Part shown: piece after piece, positions 12,480-23,239 of the stretch
Layout of the letters: every line of letters starts with the position of its first letter
Position numbering within the stretch: the first letter of the stretch is position 1
NCBI GenBank assembly: GCA_009760855.2
Contig: WPIO01000020.1
Span: 4,537,501 to 4,601,500, forward strand
Direction: 5' to 3'
DNA from: Cristatella mucedo
Taxonomy: Eukaryota > Bryozoa > Phylactolaemata > Cristatellidae
Length of the DNA: 64,000 nt
The notes under the pieces: generated by a model
What the model saw: the letters and a program-made list of their open reading frames with translations, nothing else
What the model was told of the DNA's origin: nothing
The model's database searches: none
Translations under genes and position numbers: made by a program

Positions 12480-12635
12480 GAGTTGGTTTGGTCCTGCGGT
12501 TAAGGGGCTCGCTCCGACCAAGGTCTGGCGGAGCTCTTGGGCTCCAGCCCCGAGGCAATGTGAAGCGCCTGAATAGGGATTAAGTTCTCTCACGGTGCTA
12601 TACAAATGAATTATATATTATATATAGAGAGACAG
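12480..12635 (+). mobile_element. SINE-A copy
   Basis: The tRNA-like head has an A box (TTTGGTCCTGCGGTTAAG) and a B-box-like GGGCTCCAGCCCC. The tail contains AAGCGCCTGAATAGGGATTA and GCTATACAAATGAATTATA. It is full length, starting directly after the GA tract. Confidence 0.85.
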
Positions 12636-13552
12636 TAGAGTGAGTATGTTACATGCTTGATTGTCAGCTGAAGAAGCTGTCTTTTCAGGCAAGAGATTGA
12701 AAGCCGTGCAGTTTAATCCGATTTCATAAGGTTGACAATTATTAGCCGTTTCTGACTTCCTGTTTGTGACCCTGGGCAAGGTCGTGCTCCTATCGAGCAC
12801 CGGAAACGGTGGTGTACGGACCATTCCTGCTACAGCTGTGAAGCGTAACGAAGGACAATTTTGGCGGCTTGCCCTGAAAGGACGCTGCGTGGGTGCTGTG
12901 ACAGGACCCGGAACTTTGCGGGTGGGAAACCCCGCGGCGAACCACGCGCAGGATTCTTCCTACTTCCGGCATGGACTCGCGTGACTCGCGCGGCAGCTGT
13001 GCTCACTTGTCGCGAGCTGCAGAAGGCGTAATGGCTGCAGCTTGGCACCAAATTCGCAATTATAAACGTACGCATTCTCCGCGCAGTACGCCGGGATTCG
13101 GCTCGTGCGCACCAGAGGCAGTTTAAAGCCGAGGGTTTTAACCCCACACTGCGGTCAAACCTAAAGAAGCCGCGCTAAATAAGCTAATTATTTTTTGTAG
13201 CAGCGCGAATGGGACAGGCGCGCGCGCGCTGTGGCGAGTCGCGTATCGTCTCGCGACAGCGCACTGTCGCTGCATCGCTGACGCGAAACGCGAAAGAGCC
13301 CCTTGGGCTAGTTAGTGCGTGTGCGGTCCGAACAGCTCAATAATCCTTTACCTTTCCTCTGCACTTTTTGGGCGCCATTTCTTTCTAGCCAGCCAGTGCG
13401 TGAGCGGTATCTATTTACTAAGCGGATTTTACGCTTAAGCGTTTTCTATAGCGCACTCAAAGTTTAAGCATACGGTAGACAACAAAATCTATCTTATGCA
13501 AAAAAGAGATAGTGAGAAGCATAGCTAAGCCGGAGGACAGTCGAGGAAGTAA

Positions 13553-13690
13553 AAAATATAAATGTAATTCATTTGTCTATTGCCCTAAGAGAATTGAATC
13601 TCTATACAGGCGCTTCACATATACCGCAGGGCTGAGCCCAGGACCTCGGTCGTCAAAGGCATTTAGCCTCTGGGCCAAATCAGAGCGGCT
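13553..13690 (-). mobile_element. SINE-A copy
   Basis: Minus-strand SINE-A with tail (AATGTAATTCATTTGTCTAT on plus), the GGCGCTTCACATAT block and a degenerate head. Its head end abuts a plus-strand SINE-B, giving a head-to-head pair. Confidence 0.75.
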
Positions 13691-13850
13691 GTAAATAGTG
13701 AAGAACCCGAGGTCATGGGTTCGATTCCTGCGGTGGGCGATTCTTTATCGCCACTGCAAGCGGTGGTGATAGCCATAAAGGCCCTTCTGTCGCTATACAA
13801 AAAGAGGCTGTTTAGTCAGCTAGGATTTATTTATTTATTTAAGAAGCAGC
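13691..13850 (+). mobile_element. SINE-B copy (5' truncated)
   Basis: Contains CGAGGTCATGGGTTCGATTC (B box), GCGGTGGGCGATTCTTTATC, the GCAAGCGGTGGTGATAGCC block and the TCGCTATACAAAAAGAGGCT tail, ending in ATTT repeats. The A-box end is missing. Confidence 0.85.
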
Positions 13851-13915
13851 CGACGGAGAGCGACTAAAAGGGAAGTGCCGAAAGCTGGCAGCAGAAGAGA
13901 GAATGTCGTGACGAA

Positions 13916-14595
13916 AAAATAATAATTAGAAAAACTTTTGCATTGTGCTCTTAAATAACTCAATCTCTTTCCAGGCACTTGATATGTGCTGTGAGGGAAG
14001 GATGTCAATACGGTTATTAATAATAATAAACAATTTGTGCAGCGTCCCTTTAATCTCTCTCTAGGCGCTTTAAATGTTGTCCAGTCATGGGATTGCGTGA
14101 AATAAGTCGAGACCAAGTTTCTGGTTTGAGGAGCATTCTAACTAAATTCACGGTCTGCACAGAATTTGAGGCTGGTTCGAGGCACACCCAAACGGCTTGA
14201 ATTAAAATAGCGGGTGGTACGATGCCTAACCTGATAGGTTACTAGCTCTCATAGGCGGGCTGGAGCATGAAAATGGAGGGACCTGAAAGTGAGGGACGGA
14301 ACCTTAAAGTCGTAACGCTACTTGACGGGTAGCCGGTGCAGGTCGGCGAGAAACGGTGTGCTGCGGCAACTGCGAAGCTCACGGCCGGCAAGCCTAGCTG
14401 CCGAGTTTTGCACCGACTGTCAACGTCTGACTGCGCACGCCGAAAGACCAGCAAGCTGTGAGTCGCAGGAGTCCAGGCGGAACGCTGCGAGTGTATGGGA
14501 CTGACTTGGATGTAGCACCTAAGTATCTAAGCAGGCCCGAACTTTTCCGACGTTGTGTAGGTGTAAGTAGGGCTCCACTTTAACGTGGAGCTGAA
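13916..14595 (-). mobile_element. LINE-A (L2-like) fragments
   Basis: Two LINE-A 3' tails in minus orientation (13916-14010 and about 14015-14080) are followed by RT C-terminal sequence. On the minus strand, 14290-14440 resembles the LQLVQNSAARL/LLADLHWLP block and then the upstream AKI...LD region. The reading frame is destroyed. Two 3' ends imply nested or tandem insertion. Confidence 0.65.
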
Positions 14596-14639
14596 GTATC
14601 CGCCTAGTGAAAGTTCCTTTTGGAACGGGACTCCTAGGC

Positions 14640-15121
14640 TGCAAAGTGGAGTTCCACCTGCGCGCGGGACCTGCAGAGCAGAAGCGGCAAGCGGAGGCTG
14701 CCCGCTGCGCGCCTCCTTCCTCCCGCTCCATCCTTCCGCCGTCTTCCTTCCTCGCATCCCGCAGCGCGGGCTTCCGGGACGCAGGTCGGCCGCTCGCTCG
14801 GCTGCTGCCTCCTCGCCTGCGGGCTGCTGTCTGCTGTTTTCCTATCTTGTAAGGCCCGCCCCCGCAGGGTCAGTAGTCCGCGGCGCTATGAAAGTCGGCG
14901 CTTGACGCGCGCCTCCCCGGCCCACCTCATTCATTGCACGCCGCGCGTGCCGCTAGGCGGAGAGTGAAGTTACCACCCATTCAGGCGCGCCAGTCGACGC
15001 GCTATGACAATGGGAAAGGAGCAACGTCGTTCGTCGCCCGAGGCCCGAGGCGCTCCGTCGCTCGGTCGGCTCGGACGCGTAGCCAAGGCAGCGAGATCGG
15101 CTCTGGCGACGCGCGGCGGCT

Positions 15122-15156
<35 letters not shown>

Positions 15157-15240
15157 ACGCGCGCGGCCGTGCTGCTGCGCTTCGGCGAGGCGGTTTCTCC
15201 GACGAAGCACGCTACACGCTAACCTCGCGAGGACGGGATT
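14640..15240. other. CpG-rich island
   Basis: A short GC/CpG-rich segment with a (CT)n(CG)n dinucleotide run near 15120-15160. No coding exon is recognised. It could be an alternative promoter island or an outlying piece of the 1.7-10.6 kb domain. Confidence 0.4.
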
Positions 15241-15639
15241 TTCGTAACAGGGAGCTGGCATCTCCGAAGCGTTTCCAGTTACGGACTGACGCGATTACAG
15301 GGCAGGCAGATTACAGGTGCAGATTCACAGTTGCGCGAAATATAGATATGTACGCACTCAAGTAGGGTTCACAGCGAGGGGCGGCTGATATACGATGCGG
15401 CGTGCCGGGGGCGAGTCGCAAGGTCGCCCCCGGCTGGGTTCAAGGTAAAGCGTGCTCATTGACTTTGGGCACTCGGGGAGGGGGTTGACGGCGTTGGCGG
15501 TCCGGTAAAAGGACTCTCACGATAGCGAGCTGCTGGCGAGTATCCAGTATACAGTATCCAGGACGCACTGGCCGCGGACGCACACAAGAAACCTGCTGCT
15601 GCCCAAGGGGCATAAGTCAAATGCACGCGGCGCTATAAG

Positions 15640-16500
15640 AGTAATAACAAAAATACGACTGTTATAGTGCCCTCAGAGAACTCAATCTCTTTCTAGGCAC
15701 TCTGCATTCGCTGCACTAGAAGCACGATCGAATGGTTAGTGAGAACATGCTCAATGACAACAAGCATAATAATAATAGCTGATTAAACAGCCTCTTTTGT
15801 ATAGCGACAGAAGAGCCTATACGGCTATCACCGCCGCTTTCAGCGGCAATTAAGGATCGCCTACCGCAGGATTTGAACCCACGACTCCGGGACCGAGGTC
15901 GTGAAAAGCAACCACCTTACCTAGTGTGCCATCACGGCTCACATGGTTAGAGGCACTGCATGCAAGCACTGGGTCAGCATGCAGAGATAGTTGGTGACAG
16001 CATGCACGGTGTCAGCACACGTAGGAATGCAAAAGACGAGTCGAATGGACCCACGAAATGCTGCGATAAATAGACGCGTTTTTAGCTTCGTTTTAAACGT
16101 CGTCAAGTCAGGGATTGTCGTGATGCCAGTCGGAAGTGAGTTCCAGGCTTTGGGAGCATACGAACGAAAGGCACAGTTCCCAAAGGATTTGGGACTCGTA
16201 CGAGGTGTAGCTAAATGATTAGATTCAGAAAAGCGGGTGGCACTCAGTCTGGCGGCGAGTTGGTCCGGTAGGTAAGGTCAGTATCAGCATTCAAATATGC
16301 CGAGCTCGGATTCAACGCTCGCTCTGCGAGCTGGTCAATTGTAGCTCTCCGCGGGCTGGAGCCCTGGACGAGCAGAGCAGAGAGACTCGCTTTGAGTGCC
16401 CTGCTGGCGACGGATACGACTGAGGAATTCGAGATCCATTCGCGAGGGCGCAAGCGCTGAGCACGCTCGAGCCCACTTCCGATTTAGGGCCATTCCACAT
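15640..16500 (-). mobile_element. LINE-A (L2-like) copy split by a SINE-B
   Basis: The minus-strand 3' tail (AACTCAATCTCTTTCTAGGC on plus, 15680-15700) is followed after the SINE-B at 15772-15943 by the TGCTACC/GTGCATGCTGAC repeats and the TTTAAACGTCGTCAAGTC block. Degraded RT C-terminus follows (GTGAGTTCCAGGCTTTGGGA, equivalent to PKAWNSLP). The distal limit is uncertain. Confidence 0.7.
15772..15943 (-). mobile_element. SINE-B copy
   Basis: Full-length SINE-B in minus orientation: tail AGCTGATTAAACAGCCTC, GCGACAGAAGAGCC, a B box (GGTTTGAAACCC-type, read as GGATTTGAACCC on plus) and an A-box end at ATGGCACACTAGG on minus. It lies inside a LINE-A copy. Confidence 0.9.
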
Positions 16501-17109
16501 AATAGCATTCGCAAGGCCAGCTCCTCTCTCAAAGCTCTGCTAAAGCCAGGGGGACGCTTATTCAAACGGAGCCACCGGTACCGCGTCTGGCAAGCAGTTT
16601 CTCCTGCTTCGCTCATATAGCATCCTTGACATTTAAAGAGCGGGCAAGCGCCGCCGCACTTCCGACGATTTTTTTAAGAGGTCAGCGCGAGGTCACGAAA
16701 GCTGCAGAGCAGGCTGCACTTGCGCCGGGACAGGGAGCGAACCACCGTTTGGGACCGCGAGGTCGCCAACCCATCGAGGCGGCGCAGCGTTTCGGGGCGT
16801 CAAGCCATCGGAAGGGTCTCTCAACCACTGCTTCGGCGTCTGCAGGAGGCGGCAGCAGCGGCTCGCGGTGCCGGGGCGACCTCTTTCGGTAGAGGGCGGC
16901 TTTATTCGACTTGGCCCAGACTGGGCGCGGGCTATGCGCTCAGCGCTCGAGCGAGCGCATAGTGGCACACCTTCACGTGCGCTCGGGTGCATTGCGCCAA
17001 TGAGCTCGAACGCCGTCGGCGAAACGCTCGCACTGACGCTTGGGCGAAGAATCTGCGCGGGCGGTGTTTACAAAATGCAGAGCGACAGGGGGGAGCAGTC
17101 CACCATGAG

Positions 17110-17174
<65 letters not shown>

Positions 17175-17332
17175 AGGGCATTCTGCTCTCCTCGAGCAGG
17201 AGCGATCGTGCAACTTCTGCTTCCCTCCGCTCAAAAAGAATGTGCGTCTTTGCAAACTTCAGTCTGTGTAGGCAGGTTCTTGGAACGCACGGTAGCTCCT
17301 TTCGTTCACAGCGTCCATAGCGATCGACGTTG

Positions 17333-17441
17333 CCAATCAGCGGCACTCAGCCGCTCAGGGCTCAATGTCTCGGCTTCAGGCGAGCCTCGCTGTCTCACTC
17401 GCTCACGGACCACGCGAGTCGCTCCGATTCCGCATTCCAAG
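17333..17441 (+). promoter_or_regulatory. Candidate CpG promoter with CCAAT box
   Basis: GCCAATCAG, a consensus CCAAT/NF-Y site, lies at 17332-17340, about 105 bp before an ATG in strong Kozak context. Within the start region AAGATGGCG resembles a YY1 site, common at transcription starts of TATA-less genes. Confidence 0.4.
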
Positions 17442-17471
17442 ATGGCGAGTCAAGAGTCGGTGTCCTCAGCG
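17442..17471 (+). CDS. Candidate 10-codon first coding exon of an unidentified gene
   Basis: ATG at 17442 sits in CCAAGATGG context, and the frame MASQESVSSA runs to 17471. There it meets GTGAGT (17472-17477), a strong 5' splice site, in phase 0. With the upstream CpG island and CCAAT box this looks like a typical short first coding exon. I could not find later exons on the plus strand between here and 30 kb. The gene is therefore unidentified, and the call could be wrong. Confidence 0.35.
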
Positions 17472-18473
17472 GTGAGTTAAAACGAACCGACGCTCCCCTT
17501 GTAGTCGACCGGAGCGAGGATGACTCGCTCGGGCTGACGCTTCGGCGACGCCGGCTCTTGAGCGCTGCGAGCTCAGAGGTCAGCTGCATTCACTGCGACG
17601 GGCGAACTCTCGCGAGCGGACTTTTGTGCCGACTGGCGCCGCTCCTTTGATATTGGTTCGCTCGATCGGACGAGATAATCTTCGGGTAAGACCGGAGCAC
17701 AAAACCGGAATTCTTCCGCGGCTTCTTAGAGCTTCCCCCAATTAGCCTCAAATCAATTTTCCCCAATGAAATGATGTGAAATTTAATCCAGTGATTTGAA
17801 AGTTAATCCATTCCGGACCCCCAAAAAACACTGCGATTTTTTCACATGTTTTTAAATTAAAATTATTTTTTACTTATAAATAAATAACAAATATTGTTTT
17901 TAAAATAATACAATAGAATGTCTTGCAATACACGGGTTTTTATTAATCCTAATGTACAGGAGTAACTTTGAGATCAGATTACTTGAAAATGCCAATGGAG
18001 TTAGAGGAGAAAGGCTGAATGAATGTATGAATCTTATCCGCCGATTTTTGCCTTTCCCCCCCCGGGCTAGCCTCGCTTTCAGTTCATGGGCTGGACCTTT
18101 ACGCGGACGTGCCGTTAGTAATCAGTCATTGCGATGATCTCTCGCACGATGATATTGCCTAAATAGATTACAGTACGCACTTAGCTGTTCCTGCGGTGGT
18201 CGGATTTAATACCGGAGTCAGGCCATCTTGTGCGTCCAAGCAACGCGATGGCTCGCTCAAGTCTATGTGGTAGTGAACCAACAGGCCTGCGCTTGGCGTC
18301 ACACCCGGGTCGAATGGCAGCATCATGCAATGGAACGTCGTTTGCTACCCTACCCTTATTGGCCTGGGTAACGTCACACTGCGTGTGACGTTCGCTGCGG
18401 CAACTAGCGGTTGAGTATCTGAAGCTGGCTCGCAACCTGAATTTGAGCTCGAAACTCAAAGTAAAAAGTCGGC

Positions 18474-18475
18474 CG

Positions 18476-18567
<92 letters not shown>

Positions 18568-18568
18568 C
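18474..18568. repeat. (GA)n microsatellite
   Basis: A nearly pure GA tract with single GGGA interruptions. Confidence 0.95.
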
Positions 18569-18617
18569 TAGTATCTCGAAACACTCGTACGTTGCGACAC
18601 TCGTAAACCGAGGTACC

Positions 18618-18785
18618 ACAGTATATATATAATTCACTTGTATTGCGCCTTAACAGAACTTAGCCTCTGTCCAGGCGCTTCACGTACGCCACGGGGCGCG
18701 ACCCCGTGACGTCGGTCGTTTAATACATTAACCTTGATCTTGGTCGAGGCAAGCACTTTAACCACTGGACTAAATCAGCGCGGCA
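18618..18785 (-). mobile_element. SINE-A copy
   Basis: Minus-strand copy with TATATATAATTCACTTGTAT, CCAGGCGCTTCACGTACGCC and CGAGGCAAGCACTTTAACCA (plus-strand reading). There is a small internal expansion near 18720. Confidence 0.85.
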
Positions 18786-19136
18786 ACTCGTCATTAGTCG
18801 TTGAAGTGGGCGGCGGGTTGAAATGCGCAGACCGTAACCTGCTGATAACGAGACCCTAGCGGATGTCGCGATAAGAAAAGGCGGCGCGGCCCTAACGTCT
18901 TGGATCAAAGGTCGCTCCTGCTCCCCCCCTCTGTTCGCAGAGCCTGCGCACAGCGCCCCCTCGCAGACCTGCAGCGTGTGAAGTTCTAATCTCGATTGCG
19001 ACATAATTTCCGGCGACTTTTTGCGAGGCTAGTCGCAGCCGTAGCCTTTTCTGCATACCTAGACTCCACGCGCGCACCGCTCTCGGCAAGCAGCGGCGCC
19101 CCCTAGCGGGCGCTCAGAGAGGAAGACGTCCGTCGA

Positions 19137-19298
19137 CAATACATATAATTCATTCGTATAGCGCCCCAAAGATAACTTAATCTCTAGTATTCAGGCGCTT
19201 CGCATATGCCTCGGGGGCTCGAGCCCACGACCTCGGCCAGACCTTGGTCGGGGCGAGAGCACCTTGACCGCTGGAGGCCAAATCGGCGCGGCGACAAC
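19137..19298 (-). mobile_element. SINE-A copy
   Basis: Full-length minus-strand copy: tail ATATAATTCATTCGTATAGC, B box in GGGCTCGAGCCCACGACCTC, and head GGGGCGAGAGCACCTTGACC (plus-strand reading). Confidence 0.9.
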
Positions 19299-19814
19299 GA
19301 CGAATAGGGAGGCTCGCATGCTGCGCGCGGCCCCTGTCTCTCGTCGGCGGCGTTCCGACGTATACAATAAGTCAAGAAGAAGATATAATTTTCAAAGGGC
19401 GGAAACGTAGACATGGACGGCAGCTTGATCGCGGCAGCTTGGCCTCGGCCGCATGGCCGCGGCGCGCCGCGCTCCGCTTCGTACTGGCGCCGTGCTCTGC
19501 TGTCTCGAATTGAAGTCATATCGAGGCGGTGTAGTGTATCCAGATCGCAAAACACGCTGCCCGCAAAGTTCCGAGCAAAATCTTTTTAAAACCCGCTGAT
19601 TTGCACCTCAATCCCCGAGGCGACGCCAGCGTGATCTTACTTTGTTCCGGGTAGCTTGAAATTCTGCTAAGGACAGATGTCAGGCGGCGAGGCGCTGCGT
19701 CTTGCTGCTGTTGGGCAGATACTTCTAGCGAATAGAGGAATTCCGACCTTGTAAAAGTCAAGCGACATCTAAAAGCTTCAATGCATACAAGAAGAAGTCA
19801 AGCACCGGTTGATC

Positions 19815-20320
19815 GACGGATACAGGGCAAAGTTCTTAAGCTGACCCAAAAGGCCGAGGACGCCATGGCTTGGCTCCTCCGTACCTAGTTGAACTGCTGC
19901 ATCAGTGTCGGCCTCCTCGTGCCCCCAGGTCCTGCTTGGACGATACATTCGCTGTTATATTCTTCCGTTTAAATAACGTTGGCGACAGATGCTTTAGCTC
20001 TGCACGCCCTAGACTTTGAAACTCGCTTCGACGATTCTTGCGCAACGACAACTGCTCTCCTGCTGCCGACTATGGAACATTCTTTCCAGCGGTCCTGAGC
20101 TTCTACTTCCAGGCTACTCACTATATCAACTGCTCTTCTGACTCAGCTATGCTCTCACTTTTCCTTCGTTGCGTGTGATGGAGAAAATCTTTTGGCTACC
20201 GAAAGCTTCCCGAAAGCCGGTTAGGCTTCGAGTGGGCCATGCAAAACTCTCCTGCGTAGCACCCACTTAGTCTTTGCGGCTTTGTGGAGCTACAGCTGGA
20301 GATTACGTTACGTTACCGAA
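19815..20320 (+). mobile_element. LINE-B (L2-like) 3' fragment
   Basis: Aligns by eye throughout with the copy at 49.4 kb: AAGGC near the start, CTCCGTACCTAGTTGAACTG, TTGGCGACAGATGCTTTAGC and GGAACTCGCTTCGACGATTC equivalents. It ends in the ATTACGTTACGTTACC tail. The RT C-terminal frame is broken. Confidence 0.8.
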
Positions 20321-20802
20321 TAATGACAACCCTCCAAGGCGGCCTATCCGAAAGCCGCGGAGGGTTAGAGGCGTCCAGCACCGGAAGTAACATCTCGGCC
20401 AGTCATGATGTGGGTGATTGGGTGATGCAATCAACCGACATTTCAACATTTTTTTTGAAATCCGAAAATTTTTCTTTACATCGGTTGCGATTCTAAAAAC
20501 TCATTTCAACAAATGTAGCCGTGGACGTGACGCGGTTTGCGGCGTGTACTACTGAAACGACAGGGCGTGACACATCAGCCGGAGCATTGCCGGTACTCAT
20601 TGTTTGCGGTGCATGAATGATAAGGGGTAGGAACAGATTGCGCACTAATCCAAGGCCGAGGCAGCACGAAAGCAGAAGCCGCGTAATGGCTGGCGGCGAG
20701 CTGCTCTCCGGAAGTCAACAAGCCTCGGCATTGGCTCAGCGCCAATGGTCCGTGCTCTAAGCCGCAATGAGCCGTACGAGAGCTACTGCAAGTCTTAAAA
20801 AA

Positions 20803-20950
20803 GACACAATTCGTTCGCATAGCACCCTAAGACAACTTGATCTCTCTACATTCAGACGCTTCGCATGCGCCACGCGGCTCGAGCCGTCACGACCTTGAGC
20901 CCACGACCTTGGTCGGAGCGAGCACTTTTAACCTCGGGGCCAAGCCTTGG
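20803..20950 (-). mobile_element. SINE-A copy
   Basis: Minus-strand copy with tail CACAATTCGTTCGCATAGCA, duplicated B-box segments (CGAGCCGTCACGACCTTGAG) and a degenerate head. Confidence 0.8.
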
Positions 20951-21304
20951 CCGCTGTTGAACGCCTGCGACCGACCCTCCGTCGCTTTTAAAGACTTTTC
21001 TAGGCGATGGATGTGAACTTTAAGGTCACGGTCAAGGGTCGAACCCTTCGTCGCTGCCGTGCTCCGATACGCAGTGCACACATGCGCGCATCGGCGCTGC
21101 GCACACTAGTGTCGCCATCTAGTGTCGCGAGCGCGCATTTCAAGGCTCGGAGATTCGTTCTTCGGGGATTCGTCGCACGTCGGTTGGAACTGGCACCGCT
21201 ACGAGCGTTGTGTTTGCAGCCAGTGCCGCGACGTGAAAGCCGCACACGCGACATTACGTAGCATTTTACTCGATATCCTGCTGCTGAAGGCTTGTATAAA
21301 CAAA

Positions 21305-21477
21305 TACTAGCTGAATTAACAGCCTCGTTTTGTTTAGCGACAGAAGAGCCTTGACGGCTATCACCACCGCTTGCAGTGGCGATAAAGGATCGCCCACCGC
21401 AGGATTCGAACCCATGACCTCGGGGCCGAGGTCGTGGAAAGCAACCGCCTTACCTAGTGAGCCATCGCGGCTCGTAC
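21305..21477 (-). mobile_element. SINE-B copy
   Basis: Well-preserved, full length: AGCTGAATTAACAGCCTCG, GCGACAGAAGAGCC, CCACCGCTTGCAGTGGCGAT, B box GGATTCGAACCC (plus-strand reading) and A-box end CTTACCTAGTGAGCCATCGC. Confidence 0.92.
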
Positions 21478-21743
21478 TGACTGTAGCGGCGCGACGTGGC
21501 GGGAAAGCCGAACGTTGGGAAGACGTGCGGGCTTGTCGAAGCGGACAGGAAATGAATCGTGACGACTGGGATGGGTTTCACCTCTGAATTCCCCCTGGCA
21601 ATGAATTTCAGAAAACAGCTTTACGCAAAGAGGAATAAATCCCCCACAGTCATGAGGTATTCACACACCTGTATACGACGCCGCTGAGCGGACCAATTGG
21701 TGGGCTTGCATCGCTAGTTGAATAGTGATAATAGCCATGACAA

Positions 21744-22750
21744 CAAAAATAATCGTAGGCTTTATGTATATCGCCCTAAGAGAAAGTAATAACTATCTAG
21801 ATACTTCAATGCTCTCTGCAAGAGAATTAGTACCCAAAGATTAGTGACATTTTGCTGTTTCAAGTGTGCAAAGGCGAGCAAGTATGGCGCTTAGGCCAGC
21901 GCTCTGAAGCACAAATGAAAACGCTCACAGCCATAGGCGAGTAAGACCTCTGGGTTGGTAATAGCATGCATACATGGAGTCATGCACAGATACGCATGCA
22001 CAGTACACAGGAACACAAAATTACCGGGTCATAATTAATCCTAGCTGATTAAGCCGCCTCTTTTGTATAGCGGCAGAAGAGCCTTGACGGCTATCGCCAC
22101 CGCTTGCAGTGGCGATAAAGGATCGCCCACCGCAGGAATCGAACCCACGACCTCGGGGCCGAGGTCGTGGAAAGCAACCGCCTTACCTAGTGTGCCATCG
22201 CGGCTCACATTCCCCAAAGAATTTGCGGCTGCCTCGATGAACAGCAAAAGAGTTTTATTCAGAATGCAGGTGGATGCGAAGGCAGATTAAACAGTATTTC
22301 AAAAATGTAGGCTAGAGTAGGAGAATGCTGGGAGCTAAAAGCGAGTAAGAAAAACCTTGACGTTGATGCGTTGCTTGATGTGGAGCCGGTGCATATGTCA
22401 GTTAGAAGTGCTATGACATGGCAATTGGGGATACTATAGACAGAGTACAAACTGGTGGAATGACAGATCTATCCGGCCGTGCTGGTCTATGCTAACTGAT
22501 CTGGCATTTTAATCGAGGCCAGATACTGCCCGAAAAATGACTTCATGAAAGAGGCGTGGCCGAGCTATAGTCAATAATGCTATTACTCTATGGTAGGCCA
22601 GACACAGTGCAGGTCCGTGAGCAGTGGAGCAATGTTGTTGCGACGTTTCGGTAAGAAAAGCGTAGCTGACGGCTTTGCACCCGCTGAGCTTCATTGTGAA
22701 CATACAAGAAGACTTGTGAGTTATAAGTAGCAGAAGTCAAGATAGGATAT
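21744..22750 (-). mobile_element. LINE-A (L2-like) copy split by a SINE-B
   Basis: The minus-strand 3' end (21744-21960) and upstream RT part (22209-22750) are separated by a SINE-B. The upstream part includes CTTGACGTTGATGCGTTGCT (equivalent to QRIDFKVL) and GGAGCCGGTGCATATGTCAG (equivalent to the DLHWLP region). It is strongly decayed. Confidence 0.6.
22044..22207 (-). mobile_element. SINE-B copy
   Basis: Full length and close to the copy at 21305: AGCTGATTAAGCCGCCTC, GCGGCAGAAGAGCC, GGAATCGAACCCACGACCTC and CTTACCTAGTGTGCCATCGC (plus-strand reading). Confidence 0.92.
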
Positions 22751-23239
22751 CTCAAATGCCTGGACTGTCTTAGTAGTAGTAAGTTTGTGTAAGAAAGGCC
22801 GGATTTTTGAATTGCTACCAAGCAGAAATCGGGGCCAACTTGGGTGCTGTGGATCACTTTTGCACATCTGCCCGAAGATCACTTCGAAAGTGGACACCCA
22901 AATTTCACTCAGGCGCCTCAGGAGATATTGGAGTTTCTGGTAGATATTTAACAGTAATAGTTAGACAGCTGTTTTGGCTCAAAATACGAAAACAGTAAGC
23001 AGCTGTTTTTGTAACCGTCGTAACTGTTTCTAACGGAAATTGTTATGCAAAAAGATGCTACAGCTGTCGCTCCATCGTTCATTATTGATATGAAATATGT
23101 AACGGAAAAAAAATTTATAAAATTTATTTTGAATGCAATAGTGATTTTGTTATGACGACTATCAAATTGGACGCAAACTAAAATGAAGTGCAGTTTTTCA
23201 AAAATTAAATAACATCAATTGAATTGATCATACACAAAT

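Larger units (their letters stand above)
16620..17700. other. CpG-rich island around a candidate first exon
   Basis: A CpG-rich segment with a (GA)n tract at 17112-17173. It includes the CCAAT box and candidate first coding exon described separately. Confidence 0.45.

Noticed and set aside
12480-12600. Possible tRNA genes wherever A and B boxes occur
   Set aside because: All such sites belong to SINE-A or SINE-B copies, with LINE-like or shared tails and no full cloverleaf that I could fold by eye.
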